Shown: positions 1 through 10,287 of the stretch, piece by piece
How the letters are laid out: each line of letters starts with the position of its first letter
Position numbering within the stretch: position 1 is the stretch's first letter
Assembly: GCA_033239125.1 (NCBI GenBank)
Contig: BSWB01000005.1
Location: 144,270,494 to 144,334,493 of the forward strand
Direction: 5' to 3'
Length of the DNA stretch: 64,000 nt
DNA from: Fagopyrum homotropicum
Taxonomy: Eukaryota > Streptophyta > Magnoliopsida > Caryophyllales > Polygonaceae
The notes under the pieces: generated by a model
What the model was told of the DNA's origin: nothing
Database searches by the model: none
What the model saw: the letters and a program-made list of their open reading frames with translations, nothing else
Program-made: the position numbers and the translations under genes

Positions 1-937
1 TCATAAAATTTAAATTAAAAAATAAAATAATAAAATACAAATATAAATGAAAGAGATTTATATAAAATAAGTAGCATGTGTCAGTTAAAAATTATAATAT
101 CCTAAAATCACGTGGTTAATTTTAAATAGTGAATTAACTAACGACTAATAACATATGTGAGACTACTCAAACAAAAAAATATTGAAAAGTTTTAAAAAAT
201 TAGTATTTGCAAGATAAACATATTTTCAATAAAAAAAAGTTTATAAGCTTTAGAAAAAACATGTTCAGTTAAAAATAAAACAATATAATTAAACAAAATA
301 TTAAGATTATATAGAGTAAAGTTTATAGGTTTAAGGATAGAAAAAATTTCAACTGAAAACTAAAAAATAAGAGTAAAAAAAATAATAAGATTATATAAAA
401 AAATTAAGTTTATACCTTTTAGTAAAAAATAAAATTCAATATAACACTAAAAATATAAGTAACAAAATATTAAAATATTTAAAATCTTTAAACTCTCAAA
501 TATAAATAAATAAATTTTAACAAAATAACAACATTCAAATAAAAAGTTGAAATAATTAATCAAATATTGTAATTAAAAATAAAAATTATAAATTTAGAAA
601 AGAAAATAAATTTCAATCAAAAATTTAATAATATAAATAAATAATATTAAGATCTTTACAGTTAGATGGCAAATCTTAACTGTTTTGATTAATTAATAAA
701 ACCAATTATTCGTTGATAATATGGTGAAAGATTTATCGAAAATAAAAAAAAAGATATCAAAAGATTTGATCAATTAATTAACTTTGCAAAAGAGATTTTT
801 GGGATACAGTTATTTTTTAGAAAAATAATTAAAACATTCGTAATATAGAGATTAATTAATAAAAAATATTAAAAATATTTGTATCCAGTCAAATCTTTCT
901 TAATTAAATAAAGCGTCACTTTAGAGAAAAAATTTGA
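1..937. other. AT-rich intergenic DNA
   Basis: Very AT-rich, with poly-A and poly-T runs on both strands. I see no coding frame, RNA gene or clear repeat boundary here. Confidence 0.6.
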
Positions 938-1041
938 GTAACAATCGGAATCGAATTTTGGGTAACAATTAAAATTCAGTTACATAGTAATAGTTATCAA
1001 AAAAATTGGGTAACAATCGGAATCGAATTTTGAGTAACAAT
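938..1041. repeat. short direct repeat pair
   Basis: A segment of about 30 bp containing gtaacaatcggaatcgaatt occurs twice, near 940-970 and 1009-1041, separated by a degenerate third copy. The phrase tgtatccagtc also recurs at about 881 and 1044. Probably a small local duplication; no function is apparent. Confidence 0.6.
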
Positions 1042-1640
1042 CTGTATCCAGTCTTCGTTTTACATCGTCGTACATCCGAGCAATCTCGTTGGTAGCAGGA
1101 GGCGGAAGCACATCGTCGTAGGACTAAGACTTAACATCCGCATCTCTCTCCCCAAGCAAGTCGCGAAAACGGTATAGGACTAGCGAGGAGGTAGGCTTGA
1201 CGAAGGCGTCGTTTGGCATTGCCTTTCTTGGTGGTGGTGCAGGTGGCGATAACCGTATTGCTTGTTCTTCGTTCAAAAAAAAACCCTAATCCTAGTTCTG
1301 GGTATCTAGGGTTCTGTCTAGAACCCTACTCGGAGAGTGGATGCTTCGATTCCACAGCCTCTACACCCGCCATCGAAGTATTGTATGGAGAGAGATAGAG
1401 AAGCTTTAACTACAATATGAAGACTGGGAAAACGAAGATTAAGAAAAAATCGATTCCAGTATACACGTAGCTATGTTAAGATATTAATCAAAATAAATGC
1501 TAGTGTGAGGAACAACAATTCCAGTAAACTCAAATCGGCGGAATGGAGGATAAAACTAAAATCAGTCTAACAAATATGAAAACAAATCAATGAATGAACT
1601 ATAACAACGTATTGAATAACTTGACGTATTGAATAACCTG
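1042..1640. other. GC-richer non-repetitive patch, no recognised gene
   Basis: This stretch is less AT-rich than its flanks and holds a 61-codon open frame at 1213-1398. That frame matches no family I know and has no supporting splice or upstream signals. It may be a fragment of a gene or transposon. I do not call a gene. Confidence 0.4.
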
Positions 1641-1651
1641 GAAATTCATAC

Positions 1652-1769
1652 GAAGCAACTTTAAAATATCCGACGTTCAACTTAACTTTAAAATATCCGA
1701 CGTTCAACGAAGCAACTTTAAAATATCCGACGTTCAACGAAGCAACTTTAAAATATCCGACGTTCAACT
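1652..1769. repeat. tandem repeat, four units of 24-31 bp
   Basis: Four near-identical units share the core aaaatatccgacgttcaac. Three also carry the flanking gaagcaactt, and one has a shortened spacer. The array creates a spurious minus-strand open frame with a repeated NVGYFKV motif, which is not a protein gene. Confidence 0.85.
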
Positions 1770-2059
1770 TGATAACCTGAAAAAGATGAAGAAATATGAT
1801 TAGAACACAAAAAATGAATGGAATAGGATGAGATATTTTCTATATATAGAGCTAGAGGATACACAAAGCGTATAGAAGAAGTTTAGGGTTTACGGTCATT
1901 CAACATCATGAGTAGATATTATTAGGTTTATTTATTTATTTATTATTAAAATTTCTTTTTTTTAAAAGAGATTAGTTAGAAAAAAGATTTTTTTTAGATT
2001 TTGTTTTATGAAAAAAGATTTATTGGCTTAATAATTTATTTAATTATTAAAAGATTTAA

Positions 2060-2124
2060 TATGAGAAAAAATGTGGGAGCGCCACGTCAGCATTAGTGTA
2101 GTGTACTTTAGTAGTATATATAGA
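2060..2124 (-). mobile_element. Helitron-type 5' terminus, minus orientation
   Basis: Read on the minus strand from 2124, the sequence begins TCTATATATACTACTAAA and is preceded by A. That is the same terminus as the Helitron starting at 46883 in this window, and a TC start after A fits Helitron insertion between A and T. The matching 3' end (GC hairpin followed by CTAG-T) was not found to the left, so the element is truncated or its end has decayed. The four-unit tandem repeat at 1652-1769 may lie inside it. Confidence 0.45.
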
Positions 2125-2291
2125 TTATTTTCGAGAAATCAATGGAATTGTTGATAGGTCGATCCATCTATAATTGACCACCAAATGTAATCCTCCTAAT
2201 TTTTCTTTTTAAAAAAGGATTGAGTGAAATAAAAAAATTTTACGAGCTTTTATTTTGAAGATTCCTCTAATTTTTACCACGTTAATTGACT

Positions 2292-2402
2292 TATTATTAT
2301 TATTACTCTATTAAGGGTATATTTACTTAATGAGTTTATGCTATGAATATTCTTAATAAAGTAATAGTGATAAAAGACTTAGTTGACCATTTTACCCGTT
2401 TC
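2292..2402. repeat. dispersed repeat shared with 17160-17262
   Basis: The stretch containing tatatttacttaatgagttt and the following 60 bp recurs in diverged form at 17160-17262. Both copies lie next to long-TIR elements. They are probably pieces of one non-autonomous transposon family. Confidence 0.5.
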
Positions 2403-2660
2403 TTTATGGTATAAAAAATATCACCTAATTAGGTAAGTAAGCTTTTTTATTTTATTGTATACTAACTAGGCCTTTTCTAGTATTCAATTTAGTAAATATA
2501 CCCCATGATTTTTTTTATCACTTTCATTTAATGGTAAGGTAAAACTAATTAACCCTTCTATTAAAAAGAAAGAATATTTGATGTTTGTTATGTAAATTTT
2601 GATTTTAATTACTGAATTTATTTTTTATTTTATTTTATTAACCTTTTTATTTTCTGTTTT

Positions 2661-3765
2661 CATACCGGACATTTCATATACCGGACATTTCATATACCGG
2701 ACATTTTACATACCGGACAATTACATACCGGACATTTTATATCCCGGACATTTATATACCGGACATTTTACATACCGGAACTTCATACCGGAAGTTCGTA
2801 ACGAAAATTTTCATACCGGAAGTTCATACCGAAATTTTTTATACCGGAAGTTTATACTAAAATTTTTTATACCGGAAGTTCATACCAAAAGTTCATACGG
2901 GAAGCTCATAACGAAGTTTTTCATGCCGGAAGTTCATACCGAAAATTTTCATACCGGAAGTTCATACCGAAAGTTCATAACAAAATTTTTCATACCGGAA
3001 GTTCATACCGAAATTTTTTATACCGGAAGTTCATACCGAAAGTTCATACCGGAAGTTCATAACGAAGTTTTTCATACCGGAAGCTCATACCGGAAGTTCA
3101 TGCCGGAAGTTCATACCGGAAGTTCATAACGAAAATTTTCATACCGGAAGTTCATACCAAAATTTTTTATACCGGAAGTTCATACTGAAAGTTCATACCG
3201 GAAGTTCATACCGGAAGTTCATAACGAAGTTTTTCATACCGGGAGTTCATACACGAAATTTGTTATACCGGATGTTCATACCGAAAGTTCATACCTGAAG
3301 TTCATAACGAAGGTTTTCATACTAGAAGTTCATAATGAAGGTTTTCATACCGGAAGTTCATACCGAAATTTTTTATACCGGAAGTTCATAATGTTCATGC
3401 CGAAAGTTCATACTGGAAGTTCATAAAGAAGTTTTTCATACCGGAAGTTCATACCGAAATTTGTTATACCGGATGTTCATACCTGAAATTCATAACGAAG
3501 GTTTTCATACTAGAAGTTCATAATGAAGGTTTTCATACCGGAAGTTCATACCGAAATTTTTTATATCGGAAGTTCATAATGTTCATGCCGAAAGTTCATA
3601 CCGGAAGTTCATAACGAAGTTTTTCATACCGGAAGTTCATACCAAAATTTTTGTACCGGAAGTTCATACTGAAAGTTCATACCGGATGTTCATAACGAAA
3701 ATTTTCATGCCGGAAGTTCATACCAAAAATTTTTTATACCGAAAGTTCATACTAGGTGTCAACGA
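2661..3765 (+). repeat. left minisatellite array (ataccggaagttc units)
   Basis: Over 1.1 kb of tandem 12-18 bp units. The first are of the form ataccggacatt; later ones are ataccggaagttc alternating with ataccgaaatttttt variants. Higher-order blocks of about 100-200 bp repeat within it, suggesting expansion by unequal exchange. The 176-codon open frame across it (repeats of IPEVH and YRKF) results from the repeat and is not a gene. Confidence 0.9.
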
Positions 3766-3924
3766 TGTTACACTGGTGAATTTATAACCTTTGCTCGCTC
3801 AGGGTGATGCTGACAGTGGTCTTGATCGTCTATTGGAAAAGAAGAAGGTTATACCATTTTTAGAGACATTTTTGTTGCTTCAAGGTTGATACCTGAATGT
3901 TGCGTTTTTGCTCATACCATTTTT

Positions 3925-4212
3925 ATAACTTCTGGTATGTAATTCTCCGGTATGTAATTCTTAATTCTAAACTATGACATAAAATCAATTTGTTTGGTAT
4001 AACTTCCGGTATGATAACTTCTGATATGATAACTTCCGGTATGATAACTTCCGGTATGATATGATAACTTCCGGTATGATAACTTCCGGTATATGAACTT
4101 CCGGTATGTGAAGCTCCGGTATGTGAAAATTTCAGTATGTGAAAATTCCGGTATGTAAAATTCCGGTATGTGAAATTCCGGTATGTGAAAATTCCGGTAT
4201 GTGAAAAATTCT
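3925..4212 (-). repeat. right minisatellite array, inverted
   Basis: Tandem units read aacttccggtatg on the plus strand, the reverse complement of the left array's unit. This arm is about 0.3 kb against 1.1 kb on the left, so the two arrays have changed length independently. The two arms could pair into a long imperfect hairpin. Confidence 0.9.
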
Positions 4213-4432
4213 TCATTCTTGAAAATTAAAAAAAATAAAGAAAAAAAAAAAAAAAAAAACAAATTCAGTTTTTTAAAATTAAAATTTACACTTAAATAAC
4301 AAATAACAAATAACAAACATTATTTTTTTAGATAGAAGGGTCAATTAGTTTTTACCTAACATTAAATGGAATTGGTAAAAAAATATGAGATATATAGTTT
4401 GTTTAACAAAAATCAAAAAAGCCTAATAGGCC

Positions 4433-5199
4433 AAATTATTTCTTAACAAATTATAACAACAAAATGTTTTGTTGTTTTGAGTAATACAAGGAAAAAAATT
4501 AAGAATAATGATATCATCAAAATAAAATGGTAATTTAAATATAAGGTTGTTGAAAGACTAATCACAATTGCATGTTGGTCTTATGACGTACATACGATTA
4601 TTCATCATTGATCATACATATAATTACACATAAACATATATATTTAGTAGATAATTAGGAGTTAAACAGAAGAAGAATGCCGTTGAAGAAACCGCAGGAT
4701 ATGTCGATTTAGATGGGCTTAATCATGTGCTTCAATGATTTCATCCATGCTTACATGTTAGTACTTACAAAATGCGTATAATTAAGTTACAACTTGACTT
4801 ATATAATTTATAAACTTTCATTTTAATACTGTATTGAATATACCATATATGTAACTAAGCAATAGTTAAATCTTTTAAATATTTGCTAGCTAGACATTAA
4901 TCGTGCAAATCCAGACCACTGCATCATATTTAATTTGTGTTTAACTTAAACTAAATCAATAAATAATTTATTTAAAGTATCTAATTTATTAAATATGTGA
5001 ATCTTGTAAATACAAGATTTTCATTATATTTGGCTTACCTCGTCTCGCATAAAGTTAGAGTGATTAATAAATACCTACTTAATTATTATTGAAATAATTT
5101 TGTTGATAGGCTCTTTTTTATTTTCGTTATATTTGTATAATTTTTTTAATTTTTTTAATTTTTATTTATTGATAGGTAAAAACAATCAACCTTCGAATT

Positions 5200-5201
<2 letters not shown>
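4433..5201. other. AT-rich intergenic DNA
   Basis: No credible coding frame, RNA gene or bounded repeat is visible. There are several homopolymer A and T runs. Confidence 0.6.

Positions 5202-5281
<80 letters not shown>
5202..5281. repeat. (AT)n microsatellite, about 80 bp
   Basis: Perfect AT dinucleotide run, and the first of three long AT runs in the window (others at 39629 and 41956). Confidence 0.98.
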
Positions 5282-5285
<4 letters not shown>

Positions 5286-5381
5286 TTTGACAAATTCTTT
5301 CAATATGTTAGGTAAAATGACTCTGACTTTTACTTTCTTTTATTTTGACTTTTTTATTTTATTTTATTTTCCTATCAGAAT

Positions 5382-5672
5382 TTCATACAAGAATTTAAAT
5401 AAATGATTTTCTTACCAAAATTTTACTTATTTTAATCTAAACAATCATTAAACATAGTTATAGGGCTTGTTTGGTATGAATCACAAGCAATCAACTAACA
5501 AAACACAAAGCAAGTGACTGTAATGACATTTTCATACCAGAATTTATATAAATGATTTTGATACTAGAACTTTACTGATTTTAATCTAACCAATCATTAA
5601 ACATAATTATAGGGCTTGTTTGGTATGAATCACAGGCAATCAACTATCATCTAACAAAATTCAAAGCAACTG
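5382..5672. repeat. tandem duplication of a roughly 150-bp unit
   Basis: Two adjacent copies (about 5382-5529 and 5530-5672) share tttcatac..gaattta..aaatgatttt, then caatcattaaacata and gggcttgtttggtatgaatc. They differ at scattered positions and by small indels. The gcttgtttggtatgaatca phrase resembles MITE termini, but I could not define an element. Confidence 0.8.
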
Positions 5673-5691
5673 ACAATACATATCTATAATG

Positions 5692-5878
5692 GCATTTTCT
5701 CTAGGGCCTTGCACCACATCCCCATTCGAGGCACGACACCGTGTCTCACCATTTGTTTCAACACCCAATCTGCATCTTCTAGTGATCCTTCTTCACAGAG
5801 GACAATGAATAGCGCCTTGAATGACTCAAAGCTTGGTCATGTTCCCCTGAAAATCATCTTCTCAATTATCTGTTTTGC
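5692..5878 (-). pseudogene. PPR protein gene fragment
   Basis: Minus-strand translation gives two typical pentatricopeptide-repeat helices: AKQIIEKMIFRG, then an in-frame TGA, then SFESFKALFIVLCEEGSLED followed by a second unit ending GVVPRMGMWCKALEKM. PPR proteins bind organellar RNA. Only about 60 codons remain, with one stop, no start and no continuation either side, so this is a dead fragment. Partial re-copies of the same sequence (around gtttcaacac) lie at 5910-5950. Confidence 0.75.
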
Positions 5879-5879
5879 T

Positions 5880-6469
5880 TGATAATGGAGAAGATGAATA
5901 ACTTCTTGAATGACCTAAAGCCCTCCATTTGTTTCAACACTCAAAGCTTAGGCTAATGGGTGTTCTAAGTATGGCCAGTTGGTTTCAAGAATAACAGCGG
6001 GAGACGAGGAGGAAGAAGCTGGGAGAATTAGGTGATGATGGAAGATTTCAGAGGAAGGAAAGCAGGGTAGGACTCCTGGTGTCGATGAAGGAAAGCCATG
6101 AAGAGTTGAGCGGAGAGTAAGGCGGGGGTTGCTGCTTGCAGGTGGCTTCGAGGTGATGATCCGGTTAGATAGAGATGACCGATTTCTGGTTCATTACCGT
6201 CATCATGTTGATCGAAGCCGCATCCACGGAAGAAGCCACGAGCTTGAATGGCAACTTCAAGCCATGGGGGATCGAGTGGTACCGTCATCTTGTTGATCGA
6301 TGTTGAACGAACGAAGAAGGTGAAAGGGAGCACCGGTCTGGTGTTGAGGGAGCAGCAACAACAACCATTGACAATGGAGAGGAGGAGGATGTTGCGGAAA
6401 GGGAGAATGAGGGAGTTGGTGGAGTTAGGGTTTGAGTTTGACAATAAAAAAAGAGAATGAGATACATTT
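5880..6469. other. moderately GC-rich stretch with no recognised gene
   Basis: Open frames exist on both strands (6248-6460 plus; 6028-6861 minus), but none shows a known domain and they overlap antisense. Purine-rich runs such as ggaggaggatg and an agttagggtttgagtttga phrase suggest transposon-derived 5' leader sequence. I do not call a protein. Confidence 0.35.
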
Positions 6470-6794
6470 AGGGTAAAATGGGAGAGTAGGTATATTTTGT
6501 AACCATAAGCATATAAAGGGCCCCAAGTTAATAATGAGTACAAACTAGGCCCCTTTAGATTATATAAAAAAGATTTATTAAAATAAAAAAAGAATATTAA
6601 GGAAATCGGAATATCTTTCTCTCTCCATTTATTAAGCAACAAATTATTACAAAACGGGAAAGTAAATATATTACTCTTTCCATTAATTAAGGGAATCAAA
6701 ATATCTTCATTTATTAAGGAAATCAAAATATTTTTCGGAATCTTCGTCCTTTCCAACTTGTGTTCATCCATGGCGACAGATATTGAGATTTCCG

Positions 6795-7125
6795 CAGCAG
6801 TAAATGTACATAATCGCTTGAAACTGCAAACATATGTACATATACGGTTAGTCAATAACATTTTCGCAGTAAAATATGTACATAATCACAGAGACTGCAA
6901 ACATATGTACATGCAAACACAAACAGAAGCTTGTATAACAACATATTTTGTTCTACTATACATATTCAAATTGACGACATGTTATATGTACACACAAAAT
7001 ATGTTTGTGCATCATCAAACCCCTATCAAAATGTACACAAACTACATATTTGGTACATATATAGTTAGTCAGTAATAATTTCGCAGCAACATATGTACAT
7101 AATCAGCACATATGTACATAATTAG
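6795..7125. repeat. dispersed acatatgtacat palindromic motifs
   Basis: The self-complementary core acatatgtacat recurs many times between 6805 and 7120. A longer block (gttagtcaataacattttcgcagtaaa and its variant near 7060) is duplicated. Such subterminal palindromes are common transposase-binding repeats in class II elements; that role is inferred here. Confidence 0.6.
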
Positions 7126-7162
7126 TCTTTAACTTATACTTGTTGAAGACGATCGTTGAATA

Positions 7163-7485
7163 CTCGATTGAACTTCATCATTCTCAACTGAATCTTGCCG
7201 ATCAATCCTCAATTCCGTCACAAAAGCCCTACAAATCGGACTCCCCAAATAGATTGCGCAGATTGCGTCGATTGAACTTCATCATTCTCAACTGAATCTT
7301 GTTGATAATATATGGGTACGAAAGAATGGTTTTCTTCAACAACTAGAGCATAATCGTCGAAGCAATCTTACATGACTATGGCGACTGAAACTAATCGATT
7401 CGGGAGGACGACGATGGTTGGGAGGAGGACGACGATGGTGAGATAATCGATTCGGGAGGAGGACGATGGTTGGGAGGACGACGAG
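7163..7485. repeat. two short direct duplications
   Basis: The segment attgaacttcatcattctca occurs at about 7166 and 7272. The phrase gattcgggaggacgacgatgg and its variants recur between 7398 and 7480. These are local duplications inside the TIR element. Confidence 0.65.
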
Positions 7486-7800
7486 ACCTCGAGAGCACCG
7501 GCTATGGCGAACTGCTTCCGTCTTCGTTGAGTGATTTTTTTATTTGATTTTGGTTAGTAATTGAAATCCGAAGATGCTGGATATTTATTAATGGAGAATA
7601 TCACGGACGATTACCTTATTTAACCGTTTAGCTATTTTTTTGCTTAATTAATAAATATTACCAAATAAGTAACCTCTATTAAGATAATAACTGCCTATTA
7701 AATATATCCTTAATTAATAATACATCTTTTTCTATAAATTATAAAATTAGAGGGGCCTTGTTTGTATTCTAGAAAAAAAAGTTGCCCTACTAGCTTAATC

Positions 7801-8635
7801 TTCTCATACATTTACTTAATCGTAAAATGTAGTGAGCCTAGTTAATAGACCAAATATTAAAAAAAAGGTATAGTTACTTTATTAACCCATCATTATTTCA
7901 AAATATATTGAGGAAAAGGTGTCGATTTCGATCTACATGGAGTGTGTAAGTCAGTTTTTACAATTTGACTAAATTACACAAATAATTTAAGCATTAATTT
8001 TGAAAAATCATCGGTAAATTGGTGTAAAAACTCGATAATAAACTATCGGAAATGGTCCTTCACACTTGAAGCTCAAAAATGCAGGATTTGAGATCTTCTA
8101 ACTTGTAGAGTACTCCACCTCGGTAATGCATGACTAGGGGCGGGAACATTTTTTCAAAGACTAAGAAGGAAAACGCATACGCTTCTTTGCTTGTGACAAA
8201 CAAACCGAACTTCCCGAAACTTATTCTTTACTTGAGGAAAGACATATTACAAGCATAAAAGAAAGAGAATCGAAAAAGTGTCTCACTCACTTAACTGAAA
8301 GCTAGGGAAGTAACTCAAAAGAAAAGCTTTAGGCGAAGGAGCGTCAACGTAATCCTTCTTAGTATTTGGAGGATTTGATGTGGACACTTTGTGTTTGCAT
8401 TGTCTTCCTTATTTTTTTTTTATCTCCTTATGAAGGGTTTTCACTACTATCCAGAAGTCTTAGTGGGTGGAGATATACTTTTAAGATTTTTTTTGGTAGT
8501 AGGGCAATGAGGAATCTCACAAGCTAGTTAGTGTAATTGCAACAATGTCAAGATTTAAGGTACTTTCCCACATGGTGAGTTGTCTCTTTTAATTGATTTC
8601 AAGGTTCCTCGATGGAAAGCTTAGAAAATTTGTGA
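7801..8635. other. intergenic, probably decayed Ty3-type internal sequence
   Basis: No intact frame. It lies downstream (minus strand) of the gag fragment at 8636-8852, so part of it is probably the remainder of the same retrotransposon, too decayed to translate. Confidence 0.4.
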
Positions 8636-9350
8636 CGATTCACGACGTCTACTATCTCTAGTCATATCATTCAGACCATTATAGAAGAATTCTAATAATA
8701 CATTGTGATATGGACATATAATTGTCAACCTTGTAAACCTTTCTCAAGCTTCATGAATATCTCTATCCTCTCCCATTCTAAAGTGAAGAAGTTCGCTTCT
8801 GTATTTTAGGATTTTGCTTGGAGGAGAGAAAACATTTAGAAATTCAACAGTTTAGTCCCCCAAGTAATATACTTATGTTGGTTATTGGTAGAATCAGCTG
8901 CGAGCTTTTCCAACTAGAGAGAATATGAATGCTCGCATCCTTATGAAATCATACACATTTCAAAATCTGATGGTATTCGTTATATCTTCGAAAAGTATTA
9001 AGTATTTGAAATGACTTTCTTTTTCTTCGTCGTGGAAGGTGTTTTATTGAATCAGTTCTATCATAGAAGCTTTTAGGACAAATTCTTCAACACCGTCATA
9101 TGAGGCTATCCATGCGTGAGTAGGGGTGGATTGCTTAGGATCTAACCTCGCTTACCGGATACGTGGTGGATTAGCTCCGTCTATTTATTATCTTTTAGGA
9201 TTCTAAGTTGTGGAACAAAGATAAAAAGGGACACCGCAAATCAAAGTAAGAAGAGAACTTAGGATATAAGTTTATTAGAAACAACCAAACTATCCGTAAT
9301 TCCCGAGAACAACGCCAAAAACTTGATCGTGGAAGTTTTACCTAAGCACA
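8636..9350 (-). mobile_element. Ty3/gypsy gag fragment and leader
   Basis: Minus-strand 8636-8852 translates, with one TGA, as a gag (Retrotrans_gag) segment: EFLNVFSPPSKI, then SELLHFRMGEDRDIHEA, a stop in place of the usual Trp, ERF, and finally LLEFFYNGLNDMTRDS. These match the conserved F(L)..FFP, EAWERF and FYNGL blocks of plant Ty3 gag. About 450 bp upstream on the same strand (near 9320-9345) lies caagtttttggcgttgttct, which matches the leader motif usually found just before gag in such elements. Protease, RT and integrase were not found, so it is a dead fragment. Confidence 0.7.
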
Positions 9351-10077
9351 AACAGCCCCCCACAAGGATATGGATCGGATGAAGTATAATCGGATATCTA
9401 ATTCTTAAGGACCACGTCTGTATTGATTGGAACGACATATATACTAAGCTAAGGGGAAATAAATAGAGATAAGCAAGTTTGTGGCTTCAGAAGACAAGGA
9501 ACATAGAACAATTTGTAACACATTGTAAGATGATATGATATGGGTGAATGATCTAAGTAAATACGTATTCCTACTATTATAAATCAAATAGTAACATCAT
9601 ATGTGAAAGACATGAACTTCAACCAGCAAATATGTAGGTAACAATCTAAAATAACTTTTTACATAGATAAACAAAGACCGTGATTTTCGACTCGCGTAAC
9701 TCTCAATTCAGGAGTTCGGGAAGTAAAAGAAAACGCCGGTATGGATGTTGCTCAAATACTTCTTCAAACGTCGCTAATTGAATTCACGCACAAGGTTTAA
9801 ACACGAGTATTACAATCTTGTAATTGTTGTAAGGATATTATTACGTACACGAGTGAAAATGGTACTTAAAACTTCGTAATTATCTTCAATTATTAATCTT
9901 GATCATAACCGTCCATTTAATTTAATTATGTGATCTATATTCATTTTTATTTTTTATTTTTACGTAAAACACTTTTTCTTCCGAACCAAATCATATATAT
10001 AGATTTCCATGACTTTATTCTTGTGGTTTGAGATAAGTGATTGTTTGTCAACTATAAAATTGACAATAGAGAGCAAA
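9351..10077. other. intergenic, possibly LTR/leader remnant of the Ty3 element
   Basis: No coding frame. Its position upstream (minus strand) of the gag leader makes an LTR remnant possible, but no second copy is present to test this. It ends at the target site of the young Copia element. Confidence 0.4.
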
Positions 10078-10082
10078 GTAGT

Positions 10083-10209
10083 TGATAGATTATTGTAAAT
10101 ATTGTAAAATAGAGGTCTGCCTTTGTAATTATTGTAAATACGTTTACCCTATTAATATTACCCATCTGATGATGGAAACCCCAAGGGGAATATTATTCAC
10201 ATTCTCACA
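10083..10209 (+). repeat. Copia-1 5' LTR
   Basis: 127-bp direct repeat from tgatagattattg to attctcaca, identical to 14603-14729. Unusually short for a plant LTR. Confidence 0.97.
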
Positions 10210-10221
10210 TGGTATCAGAGG
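10210..10221 (+). other. Copia-1 primer binding site
   Basis: tggtatcagagg directly abuts the 5' LTR. It is complementary to the 3' end of plant initiator tRNA-Met, the usual Copia primer. Confidence 0.9.
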
Positions 10222-10287
10222 CTCCTATCCTCTAACCCTATTCCGCTGCTTCTTCCCCTTGATCTTTTTTTCGCCAATCTCGTTCTA

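Larger units (their letters stand above)
2469..4432. mobile_element. foldback-like element with inverted minisatellite arms
   Basis: The left arm (about 2469-3760) and right arm (about 3925-4432) are inverted copies. The outer roughly 190 bp align after reverse complementing, including ttaatggtaaggtaaaacta on the left and its counterpart ccatttaatgttaggtaaaa from the right. Inside these lie oppositely oriented arrays of the same ataccggaagtt unit. Such arms of tandem repeats are typical of plant foldback or long-TIR MULE-type elements. The unique centre (about 3765-3920) is short and has no transposase, so the element would be non-autonomous. I could not fix the exact ends or a target duplication. 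Confidence 0.65.
6470..7800. mobile_element. probable non-autonomous element with long TIRs
   Basis: The left arm around 6530-6590 (gagtacaaactaggcccctt then attatataaaaaagattt) matches the reverse complement of the right arm around 7720-7785 (gaatacaaacaaggcccctc then ttataatttatagaaaaag). The interior holds short dispersed repeats but no transposase. This architecture fits a MULE-type non-autonomous element. Exact ends and target duplication are unclear. Confidence 0.45.

Noticed and set aside
2599..3129. 176-codon open frame with repeated IPEVHTE
   Set aside because: It follows exactly the minisatellite period; translation of a repeat, not a gene.
2661..4212. regularly spaced repeats resembling a CRISPR array
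   Set aside because: Eukaryotic context, no unique spacers and units directly adjacent; it is a minisatellite.
3923..4316. two overlapping minus-strand frames rich in TYRN and IPE
   Set aside because: Same minisatellite in inverted orientation, read in two frames.
6028..6861. 277-codon minus-strand frame
   Set aside because: No known domain, crosses a TIR boundary and low-complexity runs, and overlaps antisense frames; most likely chance.
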